A DNA stretch of 64,000 nucleotides from Lachnospiraceae bacterium (GTDB lineage: Bacteria > Bacillota > Clostridia > Lachnospirales > Lachnospiraceae): contig JAEEXY010000003.1 in the NCBI GenBank assembly GCA_016288005.1, positions 1 through 64,000 of the forward strand. The letters run 5' to 3'. Of the stretch, positions 8,901 through 18,143 are shown piece by piece (position 1 is the stretch's first letter; every line of letters starts with the position of its first letter). Below the pieces are notes generated by a model, which did no database searches, was not told where the DNA came from, and saw only the letters and a list, made by a program, of their open reading frames with translations. A program made the translations under genes and the position numbers.

Positions 8901-11072
8901 TCACTCTTCTCGTAGCCCCTTCGGTCCGAGCAGCGATTCATGCGTGATCGTTATCGCCCTGACCTCATCCGAGGCTGCCTCAAACAGTGCCGCGATCGCC
9001 GGGTCGAACTGGGTGCCGGCGCCCTCGGTGATTATCGACATAGCCTTTTCAAAGGTGAAAGGCTCCTTGTAGCTACGCTTCGAAACCAGCGCGTCGAAAA
9101 CATCGGCAACCGCCATGACTCTCGCCGAGAGAGGTATCTCCTCACCCTTCTTTCCGCTCGGATATCCGGTCCCGTCCCATCTCTCGTGATGATAGGTCGC
9201 CAGATTCTTTGCTTCCTTCAGATATCCCGTGTCCGAAACCAGGTTCATCGCGCTCGCGATGATCTTGTTTCCGGCTGTCGTATGGCTCTTCATTATCGCG
9301 AATTCTTCGTCCGTGAGCCTGCCCGGCTTATTCAGTATGACATCGGAGACCATGATCTTTCCGACATCGTGCAGAGGAGCGGAATTGATGACGTCCTCCA
9401 CATACTCATCGGTCAGGATATCCGGATACATACCCTTTTCTCTCATCTTATTCATGATCAGGCGCACATACGCGGCTGTCTTGCGCACGTGGTCGCCCGT
9501 GTTCTTGTCGCGGCTCTCGACCATATCGGCGAGCACGTAGATCAGGCCGTTCTGTATATGGCGGATCTCCTCGCCCTTGGCCTCCACGTCCTCGAGATAG
9601 CCTACGGTCTCGGCAATAGTCTTTGACAATGACTCGTACAGATTCTCTATCTCGTCACCTGTCGCTATATCCAGATGCTGCAGCCTGTCAACGCTTATCT
9701 CACGCGCTTCCTCGCTGTCGTACGCGAACTTTCTCGCCGAAACCGTCATCGCGGCGATAGGGTAGATCAGATGGTAATCGACCAGCCAGATGCACAGCGC
9801 CAGCACGAATATATAGAATCCCATGAACAGTGAGAATACCTTGGTCATGTAATTCAGTATTGAATTCCTGATCTCCTCGACCCTGATATCGGCCGCGGCA
9901 TAGCATACGCACTCTCCCTTTGAGTTGAAAATGGGCTCGAGTACGGTCAGCAGTCTGCCGTAGACCGTATCGTCGACCATCGGCTCGATCCTCTCACCGG
10001 CAAGCAGCTGGTCCTTATAAGGCTGCAGGTATGTCTCAAGTTCGATAACGTCTCCGGGGTTCTTGCCTTTGACCTCCGGAGTATCCAGATCGAATACGAC
10101 AGTCACTCCGACCGGCATAAAGCGGTAAACATAGATGAATTCAATATCGGGATTGCCGGATCTGATATGCTCGAGCATTCCCTCGACGCGGGCATAATCG
10201 GGGCCTGCCTCGCCCAGCTCTATATACTCGTCGATCCTCTCGGCATCGAGCACCTTTGCCGTCATGGACGCGGCGCTCTCGCAGCTGTAGGTATACTGGT
10301 CCATCGCGAAATTGCGGTAGAGGATATAGCTGATGATCGTCGTTACGACCGCAACGCAGACCATGATCGCGGAAATGATCGCAATGATCTTGCCGCGCAG
10401 CGAGAACGATCTGGTGCCGTTCTTTTTCGCGTAACGCAGCTCTTCTTCCGAAAGCGGAGCCTGGCGCCATCCGGTCATCCAGAGTCCGGGCTTGAGCCTG
10501 TCGGGGATGAGTTTGAGTATGATGAATACGAGAATAACGGTGATAGCCTTATCTACCAGGTCAATGACAATGTCCGACGTCATCTGGGCCCAGAATACAT
10601 TAAGCTTCCCGCTCTCAAGAAGTGCTCTCGCAAAAGGAGCGCTGATGCCCTCTCCCATACCGTAACCGTAGAGCAGGTAGGTGAGGATCGAGCCCAATAC
10701 GCCTCCGATAAAGGCAAACAGGGGGATGGTGAGCAAGGCTTTGCCCAGCCTGTCAAACCAGCCTTTTTTGCCGAGATAAGTACCTGCGGCAGCGATCATG
10801 GTAGACAGTACTACATAATACGCGTTGCCGGGGTTGCCCTGCATATTGATGATATTGTTGAGATATCCCACCGCGATACCGGGCAGATATCCTCCGAGAA
10901 CAGCCGCCACAAGCGTTCCCACATTATCGAGATACAGCGGGAGTCCAAGAGCGCCCGCAGCCCTCGGGAGAATAAAGTTAACGGCAACCGCGCCTACAAA
11001 AAAAGCGATCCGGAACATCAGGTATTTCCTGTCGCGTGCATTGACCGTATCTGAAGCAGCATTATTATCCAT
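8901..11072 (-). CDS. Membrane HD-GYP phosphodiesterase with N-terminal S-component-like TM domain and HAMP-like region
   Basis: HDVGKI and YHHERWDGTGYP HD-GYP motifs; N-term multi-TM LYLDNVGTLVAAVLGGYLPGIAVGYLNNIINM; extracellular Cache-like segment. Confidence 0.92.
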   Translation of the reverse strand: MDNNAASDTVNARDRKYLMFRIAFFVGAVAVNFILPRAAGALGLPLYLDNVGTLVAAVLGGYLPGIAVGYLNNIINMQGNPGNAYYVVLSTMIAAAGTYLGKKGWFDRLGKALLTIPLFAFIGGVLGSILTYLLYGYGMGEGISAPFARALLESGKLNVFWAQMTSDIVIDLVDKAITVILVFIILKLIPDRLKPGLWMTGWRQAPLSEEELRYAKKNGTRSFSLRGKIIAIISAIMVCVAVVTTIISYILYRNFAMDQYTYSCESAASMTAKVLDAERIDEYIELGEAGPDYARVEGMLEHIRSGNPDIEFIYVYRFMPVGVTVVFDLDTPEVKGKNPGDVIELETYLQPYKDQLLAGERIEPMVDDTVYGRLLTVLEPIFNSKGECVCYAAADIRVEEIRNSILNYMTKVFSLFMGFYIFVLALCIWLVDYHLIYPIAAMTVSARKFAYDSEEAREISVDRLQHLDIATGDEIENLYESLSKTIAETVGYLEDVEAKGEEIRHIQNGLIYVLADMVESRDKNTGDHVRKTAAYVRLIMNKMREKGMYPDILTDEYVEDVINSAPLHDVGKIMVSDVILNKPGRLTDEEFAIMKSHTTAGNKIIASAMNLVSDTGYLKEAKNLATYHHERWDGTGYPSGKKGEEIPLSARVMAVADVFDALVSKRSYKEPFTFEKAMSIITEGAGTQFDPAIAALFEAASDEVRAITITHESLLGPKGLREE

Positions 11073-11287
11073 GATAGGTTCACCTCTTAATCGAGAATAA
11101 TCCTAAAGCACCCACCCTTAATGTAGCAGATAATAAAAAATAATTCAATAGCCGTGAAGTCTTGCGTCATCCTTCCCGGTTTATGTGAATCAATCCGATA
11201 ACAGGTTATAGAAATTTTATTTGACTTTCCCGGTCTATGCGAGTAGCATGGTCTCGCATGTTTACATTACAACAGACAGGATCATTT

Positions 11288-12013
11288 ATGAAAAAGCTTA
11301 ATATATCTGAAAATAAGACCGTTCGCAGCATACTGCTCAACTTTGTTATCGCGACGGTATCACTGTTTTTTAACGGTTTCGGTATCTACCTTACAATGAA
11401 GGCCGGCATCGGCGCGGCGCCGTGGGACGTACTGAGTCTGGGTCTGTCAAAGACCTTCGGCATACTCTACGGCACGGCCTCGATATCCGTTTCGGTCACC
11501 ATACTGATAATAGACATCCTGATGAAGGAGCCGATCGGGCTCGCGATGATCATAGACGCGATCGTGGTCGGAAAATCGGTCGATTTCTTCAATTACATAA
11601 ACCCGGTACCGGCCCCCGAAACCGTTCCGGGCAGTATCGGCCTTCTGCTCCTCGGACTCATTGTGATAGGCTATACACAGCTGTTCTATATGCGCGCGGC
11701 GCTCGGCTGCGGCCCGAGAGACACACTGCTCGTCGGCCTGAAAAAGAGGCTTACGCGTATACCCATCGGTGCCGTGAGCATCGGTCTGTTAAGCACCGCG
11801 ACGCTGATCGGTTATCTCCTCGGCGGACCTGTGGGTTTAGGCACTCTTCTCTGCGCGTTCCTGCAGGGACCCATCATGCAGCTGTCCTTCCGTTCGCTCT
11901 CTTTCGACGCGACACGCGTCAGCCACCAGAGATTCTCCGAAACATTTGCGGTATTTGCCGCAGCATTCAAAAACCGGCACGGTTTTTCTGCCGGCAGACG
12001 CAAGCACGCCTGA
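11288..12013 (+). CDS. YczE/YyaS/YitT-family integral membrane protein
   Basis: GFGIYLTMKAGIGAAPWDVLSLGLSKTFGI...GPRDTLLVGL; start chosen at MKKLNISENK. Confidence 0.8.
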   Translation: MKKLNISENKTVRSILLNFVIATVSLFFNGFGIYLTMKAGIGAAPWDVLSLGLSKTFGILYGTASISVSVTILIIDILMKEPIGLAMIIDAIVVGKSVDFFNYINPVPAPETVPGSIGLLLLGLIVIGYTQLFYMRAALGCGPRDTLLVGLKKRLTRIPIGAVSIGLLSTATLIGYLLGGPVGLGTLLCAFLQGPIMQLSFRSLSFDATRVSHQRFSETFAVFAAAFKNRHGFSAGRRKHA

Positions 12014-12025
12014 GATAAAGACATG

Positions 12026-12060
12026 AAGACATGGGGACGGTTCTTCCGTCCCCATGTCTT
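12026..12060. repeat. Perfect 15-bp stem / 5-nt loop hairpin between convergent genes (REP-like or bidirectional terminator)
   Basis: AAGACATGGGGACGG-TTCTT-CCGTCCCCATGTCTT. Confidence 0.75.
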
Positions 12061-12622
12061 ATATCCCGTAGACTGCCACGCCAAGGCATGCGGCGATCGC
12101 TATCAGCATTATCGGGGAGACCTTGTGTTTGAGAACTTTTCGCGAGCCGAAATAGATCAGCGCCAGCACTGCCGCAAGGATCGGCGCCGCAATGTCGCGC
12201 TCCGCGTCAAACAGCGGATATATGCTGCTGATCAGCACCATATAGACACCTGTCGCGCCGATGATGCCGATGATGCAGGGCATCAGTCCGCCCAGTACGG
12301 CACGGACATATTTATTCTCCAGCAGTTTTTTTAAGACGATCATTATCAGCAGGATCAGGAAAAACGCAGGCAGGACCACCGCAAGCGTGGCGATGACTCC
12401 GCCCAAAACGCCGCCCTTCGTGCTGCCGACATAGGTCGCGAGATTGACCGTGATAGGGCCCGGAGTCGATTCGCTGACCGCGATCATATCCATTATCACT
12501 TCTTCGTCGAGCCATCCGTAGTAGAGCACCACATCCCTGATCAGCGGGATGGCGCCGTACGCGCCTCCGAACGAAAACAGCCCCACAACGAGAAATCCGA
12601 TAAGCAGTTCAATATATATCAT
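12059..12622 (-). CDS. Chromate transporter, single CHR domain (C-terminal-half type)
   Basis: LLIGFLVVGLFSFGGAYGAIPLI...VSESTPGPITVNLATYVG. Confidence 0.9.
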   Translation of the reverse strand: MIYIELLIGFLVVGLFSFGGAYGAIPLIRDVVLYYGWLDEEVIMDMIAVSESTPGPITVNLATYVGSTKGGVLGGVIATLAVVLPAFFLILLIMIVLKKLLENKYVRAVLGGLMPCIIGIIGATGVYMVLISSIYPLFDAERDIAAPILAAVLALIYFGSRKVLKHKVSPIMLIAIAACLGVAVYGI

Positions 12623-13191
12623 TTCCGCTCACCATCCTCTCCAGACGGCGCGCCCTGTATCACGAATATTACGAGGCTCACGACCGCGGCGACCAGCATG
12701 ATCCCTATCGAAGAGAATTTCCACGAGAAAATATTGATCAGCAGCATCGCAAGGAACGATCCGCCCATGATGATGCAGGGGATCAGTTTCTTTTTCATCT
12801 GTTTTATCATCTTGACCGCAACATCAATGATCAGTATGCCGACCGCGATGCGGATGCCCCTGAACGCTCCCGCGATCCACGTGATCTCCAGGAAATCATC
12901 GAGAAAAACCGAGATCAGATAGATAATGACAAATGACGGCAGCACCATGCCGACCGTCGCGGCTATGGCGCCTGCCATACCCTTTTGCTTATAGCCGACA
13001 AATGTCGCGCAATTTATCGCGATCGGCCCCGGTGTGGACTCGGCGATCACCGTGACCCTCATCATCTCATCGTGCGTTATCCATTTTTTCTGTTCGACAC
13101 AGATGCTCTCAATGATCGAGATCATCGCATATCCTCCGCCGAAAGTGAACAGGCCTATCTTGGCAAAGGTTAAAAATAATGTAAGCAGCAT
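12619..13191 (-). CDS. Chromate transporter, single CHR domain (N-terminal-half type)
   Basis: TFAKIGLFTFGGGYAMISIIE...IAESTPGPIAINCATFVGY; overlaps the next chromate gene by 4 nt. Confidence 0.9.
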   Translation of the reverse strand: MLLTLFLTFAKIGLFTFGGGYAMISIIESICVEQKKWITHDEMMRVTVIAESTPGPIAINCATFVGYKQKGMAGAIAATVGMVLPSFVIIYLISVFLDDFLEITWIAGAFRGIRIAVGILIIDVAVKMIKQMKKKLIPCIIMGGSFLAMLLINIFSWKFSSIGIMLVAAVVSLVIFVIQGAPSGEDGERK

Positions 13192-13252
13192 ATCTTTCTC
13201 TTTCTTTCCGAAAATGATCAATGTTGCTTACATTATATCCCATACTTATTTT

Positions 13253-15586
13253 TTATTCTATAGTCTTGAGAGCTTCACTCTTTTCGATCCTGCGTATCTT
13301 TAACAGCTGCAGCGCCGCGACCGCGATATAGCTTCCGATGCCGAGCAGAACCATATTGATGTAGCAGTCGTTGCTGATGCAGTAAGGCAGATATCCGCTC
13401 ATGCGCTTATACAGATATGTCCTGAATATCAGCCTCATCAGCCGGTCTACCAGAGGTATCGCAAGCAGCAGGCTGCCGATGACCACTATCGAGGTCGAAA
13501 CGATGTACAGGCCTCCGATCTCGCCCGGCGTAAAGCCGAGTATCTTTGTCATCGAAATGCTGACAGCGTTGCGCTCAATAACCTGTTTTGCGAGCAGATA
13601 TACCATCAGCACGAACATGATCACACCGAACCACCGTACCGGTCCCATGAAAGACGCGAACGATTTCCAGAGCTGGTCCGCAAAACCGCTCATGCTCTCG
13701 CTGTCAACGACCATATAAACATTTGACGTCGTCAGACTCTCCAGCTTTTCATCCGAAAAATATCCGCTGTAATAATCAGGGGTTTTCCCAAATGTCGTAT
13801 TAAACTCACCGATCCTTACAAATACCGCGAGCGAAGCCTCGTAGGGATAATCCCCCGCCACCGTAAAATCGTAATACTTGTCGGAGTATTTGTCGTAGAG
13901 GCTGACAGTATCGCCTTCCTTCAGGCCGTATTTGTCCATGAATCCATTCGAGACCAGAGCCTTGCCCTCAGGGATATCTTTTTTGATGTATCTGCTGCCT
14001 TCCACGATACCGTATACGGATATCCCGTCGGTCTTATAATCCTTGCGCGACGTCTCGAGCGAAGAGATCGCAAAGCGCTCGGCGCCGGCTTCAGAAGCCT
14101 CCTCGGGAGTCTTCATGAGATACTGGTAGCGGCTGATCGAGGTATCCACGATGCGTCTGGAAACTTCACCCAGCAGCGGCTGGAACATCAGTCCGAATAT
14201 GATTATCGCTCCCGCGAGTACGACTCCGACCATCATGGTCACATAATTCGACATGTTCTGGAAAATGATGCGGATACGGAATCTCCAGGTAAACGGGATC
14301 TTTGTTGAAAGGCGCATCGCGCGCTTCTTTTTGCTGCCGGATATCTCGCGGCGGAGGAATGACAGCGGTCTGATCCTCAGCTTCCGGATGAGGATCGCGA
14401 AATTGATGACGATCATGATCACCGTCGGGATCAGAGTGGTCTTAAGGAACGCTTCCCTGTTCCACGAAACATGCACATTGCCGAGAGAATACATTGAGCG
14501 GTATATGCTCATCATGAATTCTCTCATCCATGTATAGCCTATGATATTTCCGACGATCATGCCGATGAGGAATGAGCAGAGGGGCAAGACCGCATAATGT
14601 CTGACCATCTCGCCGCGGGTATAGCCCGACGCGCGCAGTGTTCCGATGACAGACGCCTCTCTGGTCAGCGTATTGATCGTCGTAACCGCCACGATAAACG
14701 CGAGCACCGCCACGACGATATACAGGAACATGGATATCGAGGCGCTGTCGCCGTTCATGTCCTCTCCCGCGAAATTGATCGCTTTGTTCTCGTACGCCGC
14801 CAGGAAATCCGTGACTTCAAGCATTGTAAGGCCCTGTTCGCCGGCCATTGCCCGCATGTAGATCTCAGTGTTCGCGGCTGTCAGTTCGTCTCGCAGCGCT
14901 TCCAGCACCTTTTCCGACGCTTCACGCTTTTCCTTGTCCGTTACGGCCTCGGTTTTATATCTCCATGCGTAGTTTACGGTCACATGATCGGACGAAAAAG
15001 CTTCAAAGCCCTCCTCCGTCATCAGGCCGATCCCGAAGCTGTCCTTATCAAACATCAGGTCCGCGTTGTCCTTAAACAGCGCGCTGTAGTTCGGCAGCGC
15101 CACAAAACCCGTGATCGTAAGCTCATGTCCGTCGACGGGGATGCGGTCGCCTATCTTCAGGTCATGCGCCTCGGGCTGGAGATTGTCCAGTGCTATCTCA
15201 TCATTTTTTTCGGGCAGTTTTCCCTCAAAGACCTCAGGCATGTTCACGCTGTCCGAGACCGTATAGACCCTGAGCGTTCTGCCGTTGTTTATCTCTTCGA
15301 AATAGTCTGCGGCAAACAAAGTGATATCCGCTTTTTCGGCCACAGCGTCCAGCAGTTCCCTGTCGGGCCTGATGTTGAACGACAGATGTCCGTCCTCCAC
15401 ACGGTTGTTTTTCAGGTTCCCGTAATATGAATCGGCCACATCGGCATTGGCTGAGAGAAAGCCCGAAACCACCGAAACGACCATTACTATGAAAAGAAAG
15501 ATTACCAGGTATTTTCCGAGATCGGACTTAAGCTCACGGAAAAACCTCTTATTCATGGGATTCTTCATCGTAAGCCTCCTTACCAC
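13253..15586 (-). CDS. ABC transporter permease, FtsX/MacB type (777 aa)
   Basis: Two FtsX-like TM blocks (AVLAFIVAVTTINTLTREASVIGTLRASGYTRGEMVRHY; ISMTKILGFTPGEIGGLYI) with large extracytoplasmic regions. Confidence 0.92.
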   Translation of the reverse strand: MVRRLTMKNPMNKRFFRELKSDLGKYLVIFLFIVMVVSVVSGFLSANADVADSYYGNLKNNRVEDGHLSFNIRPDRELLDAVAEKADITLFAADYFEEINNGRTLRVYTVSDSVNMPEVFEGKLPEKNDEIALDNLQPEAHDLKIGDRIPVDGHELTITGFVALPNYSALFKDNADLMFDKDSFGIGLMTEEGFEAFSSDHVTVNYAWRYKTEAVTDKEKREASEKVLEALRDELTAANTEIYMRAMAGEQGLTMLEVTDFLAAYENKAINFAGEDMNGDSASISMFLYIVVAVLAFIVAVTTINTLTREASVIGTLRASGYTRGEMVRHYAVLPLCSFLIGMIVGNIIGYTWMREFMMSIYRSMYSLGNVHVSWNREAFLKTTLIPTVIMIVINFAILIRKLRIRPLSFLRREISGSKKKRAMRLSTKIPFTWRFRIRIIFQNMSNYVTMMVGVVLAGAIIIFGLMFQPLLGEVSRRIVDTSISRYQYLMKTPEEASEAGAERFAISSLETSRKDYKTDGISVYGIVEGSRYIKKDIPEGKALVSNGFMDKYGLKEGDTVSLYDKYSDKYYDFTVAGDYPYEASLAVFVRIGEFNTTFGKTPDYYSGYFSDEKLESLTTSNVYMVVDSESMSGFADQLWKSFASFMGPVRWFGVIMFVLMVYLLAKQVIERNAVSISMTKILGFTPGEIGGLYIVSTSIVVIGSLLLAIPLVDRLMRLIFRTYLYKRMSGYLPYCISNDCYINMVLLGIGSYIAVAALQLLKIRRIEKSEALKTIE

Positions 15587-16281
15587 TCGATCTCGGAAAC
15601 GGGCATGCGCTTCTCATTCAGATAGTTGCTGTGCACGCGCCCGTCACGGAGTTTTACGACCCTGTCCGCCATATACTTTAAGGCATCGTTGTGGGTTACC
15701 ATGATGATCGTATTGCCGTACTCGCTGTTGATGCGTTCGAGCAATGTGAGGATTTCCTTGGAAGTGTTGTAATCGAGCGCGCCCGTGGGCTCGTCGCAGA
15801 GAAGTATATCGGGATTTTTGATGACAGCGCGTCCGATCGCGGTACGCTGCTGCTGTCCGCCCGAGAGCTGGTTGGGAAGTTTGTTCCGGTGTTCGTACAG
15901 GCCGAGTGTCTTTAACAGTTCGTCAACCTGCAGCGGTTTTTTGCTCAGATATGCGCCGACCTCTATGTTCTCGCGCACGGTAAGATTGGGAATAAGATTG
16001 TACAGCTGGAATACATAGCCGAGATGATTCCGCCGGTACTGTGTGAGCCGCTTTTCGTTCATGTCGGCGGTTTTTTCGTTGTCGATCATCACATAACCTT
16101 CGTCGGCGTCATCGATGCCTCCGATAATATTGAGAAGCGTTGATTTTCCGCTGCCCGACGGCCCGAGCAGCACACACAGCTCTCCTTTTTCGATCGACAG
16201 GTTCACGCCGGTCAGCACCGCCGTCCGCGCCTCTCCTTCACCGTAGTGTTTTTTTACGTTTTTGATCTCCACAAAACTCAT
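15580..16281 (-). CDS. ABC transporter ATP-binding protein (LolD/MacB type)
   Basis: [50 protein letters not shown]. Confidence 0.97.
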   Translation of the reverse strand: MSFVEIKNVKKHYGEGEARTAVLTGVNLSIEKGELCVLLGPSGSGKSTLLNIIGGIDDADEGYVMIDNEKTADMNEKRLTQYRRNHLGYVFQLYNLIPNLTVRENIEVGAYLSKKPLQVDELLKTLGLYEHRNKLPNQLSGGQQQRTAIGRAVIKNPDILLCDEPTGALDYNTSKEILTLLERINSEYGNTIIMVTHNDALKYMADRVVKLRDGRVHSNYLNEKRMPVSEIEW

Positions 16282-16305
16282 TTTCCTGACTCCTTCCTAT
16301 ATACG

Positions 16306-16339
16306 TTAAAAGACCGGATATGCTGTGCCATATCCGGTC
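16306..16339 (-). terminator. Intrinsic terminator of riboswitch expression platform
   Basis: Minus strand: GACCGGATATG-GCACAG-CATATCCGGTC-TTTT, 11-bp perfect stem, 25 nt upstream of the ABC ATPase start. Confidence 0.85.
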
Positions 16340-16387
16340 CGTATCATCTGTATTTCGGAAGAGACAATATCCATGTATGGCAAAGCA

Positions 16388-16484
16388 TACATGAGTCTCG
16401 CAAATTAAAGCAAGCCAGGCGAAAACCGCCAGGATGTTGACTTGCTGCTCTTTGAGTTAGAGCTTGCTACTCCCCCATGGGTTT
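16388..16484 (-). promoter_or_regulatory. yybP-ykoY (Mn2+) riboswitch aptamer
   Basis: Minus strand: ACCCATGGGGGAGTAGCAAGCTCTAACTCAAAGAGCAGCAAGTCAACATCCTGGCGGTTTTCGCCTGGCTTGCTTTAATTTGCGAGACTCATGT; conserved GGGGAGUAGC, GUCAAC...GGC and GCGAGACU segments with supporting helices. Confidence 0.85.
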
Positions 16485-16711
16485 GTCATTATTATAGGCT
16501 TAATCGATTAAGAAGACAATTGGCAATTTTGCCGAATTAGCCCTGTCTAACTCGCACTGAATTAGGTAATAATTTGCAAAACGGAGTGAAAACCACAGGA
16601 TAATACATTGAGCGCTCTCCCTTCGTCATGCTAAAATATTCGCAAAGCTTATACCCCGGCAAGCAGTCAAGCACCGGGAAACATCTAAGTACAGATAAGA
16701 GGAGGCACGGC

Positions 16712-17665
16712 ATGAATATCGCAATCTTGGGTGCAGGCGGGATCGCAGGCACCGTATCACGTACACTCGAACAAATGAAAGAGATCAACTGCTATGCGGT
16801 GGCTTCACGCGATCAGGCCAGAGCGGAAAGATTCGCCGCGGAGCACGGCTACGTGCGCGCATACGGCAGCTACGAAGAAATGCTCTCAGACCCCGCAGTG
16901 GAGCTGGTATACATCGCGACGCCCCATTCGCATCACTTTGAGCATATGAAGCTGTGCATAGAACACGGCAAACCCGCGCTCTGTGAAAAGGCCTTCTGTG
17001 AGACAGCTGAGCAGGCACGCGAGATCGCACGCCTCGCCCGTGAGAAAAAAGTCTATATTGCCGAGGCCATCTGGCCCCGCTACATGCCTTCACGCACTCT
17101 GATAAACGATGCCCTCGCGAGCGGGATAATAGGCAGGGTCTATACCCTGACCGCCAATCTGTCATATCCGATCTCGCACGTTGAGCGCATCATCAGGCCC
17201 GAGCTCGCAGGCGGTGCGCTGCTAGACATCGGCGTATACGGCATCAATTTCATGCTGATGCATTTCGGTGAGGACATCGAGCGCATCGAATCCTCGGTAA
17301 GATTTGCCGACACCGGCGTGGACAGCGATGAATCGATCACCGTTTTCTACCGTGACGGACGCATGGCCGTGCTCACGCACAGCATTTACCCGCGTTCCGA
17401 CCGCAAAGGCATATTCCACGGCGACAAGGGATACATGGTCGTGGAAAACATCAACAATCCGTCAGACATAAATATATACGACACAAACGACCGGCTGATC
17501 AGACACATAGAGATCCCGAAGCAGATCAGCGGCTACGAATACGAGTTCCTCGAGAGCATCGACTGCATCGAGCAGGGCCTCACCGAGAGCCGTTCGATGC
17601 CGCTTGATGAATCTGTAAAAATGATGGAACTGATGGACACCGTACGCAGAGGATGGGGCAAATAA
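16712..17665 (+). CDS. Gfo/Idh/MocA family oxidoreductase
   Basis: MNIAILGAGGIAGTVSRTLEQM; EKAFCETAEQA; AGGALLDIGVYGINFMLMHFG; SD aggagg upstream. Confidence 0.93.
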   Translation: MNIAILGAGGIAGTVSRTLEQMKEINCYAVASRDQARAERFAAEHGYVRAYGSYEEMLSDPAVELVYIATPHSHHFEHMKLCIEHGKPALCEKAFCETAEQAREIARLAREKKVYIAEAIWPRYMPSRTLINDALASGIIGRVYTLTANLSYPISHVERIIRPELAGGALLDIGVYGINFMLMHFGEDIERIESSVRFADTGVDSDESITVFYRDGRMAVLTHSIYPRSDRKGIFHGDKGYMVVENINNPSDINIYDTNDRLIRHIEIPKQISGYEYEFLESIDCIEQGLTESRSMPLDESVKMMELMDTVRRGWGK

Positions 17666-17680
17666 GCTCCATCCTTTTTT
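17651..17680 (+). terminator. Intrinsic terminator overlapping the stop codon
   Basis: GGATGGGGC-AAATAA-GCTCCATCC-TTTTTT. Confidence 0.8.
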
Positions 17681-17785
17681 AATGTGGTTTTAACCTTCCT
17701 TCAAAGACAGATTAATCTTTGCGCCGTAAACTGTGATCAAGACAAAACACGGAAATAAAGACTCAAAGAAACGGAGGGGCCGGAT

Positions 17786-18055
17786 ATGACGATGACAATA
17801 ATCACGATCTTCATAGGGCTTGGAGCATTTATAGATCTGTTTGAATATGCGATGAAAGAATCCTGGGGCGTGGCTCAGGTTGTAACATTCCTTGTTGCGC
17901 TGCCCTTCATCATCACACTGCTGGTGATAGCCGGCCTGAACATCCCGGCGATCACGTTCACCATCGGAGCGTGGATATTCGGAAGATTTACTATATTTAA
18001 GAAGAGCGAGCCTTCGGCAAAAAGAACCTTAAAGGATTGCGCAACGCATGATTAA
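17786..18055 (+). CDS. Small two/three-TM membrane protein of unknown function
   Basis: SD ggagg upstream; hydrophobic segments IITIFIGLGAFIDLF, VTFLVALPFIITLLVIAGL. Confidence 0.6.
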   Translation: MTMTIITIFIGLGAFIDLFEYAMKESWGVAQVVTFLVALPFIITLLVIAGLNIPAITFTIGAWIFGRFTIFKKSEPSAKRTLKDCATHD

Positions 18056-18143
18056 TACGATCTTAACCGATTGTTTACCTTTTGTTAATCACCCTCCGTG
18101 TGAAAGCGTGTATAATAGATTCGGAAAGGGTGGTAGAAAAATA

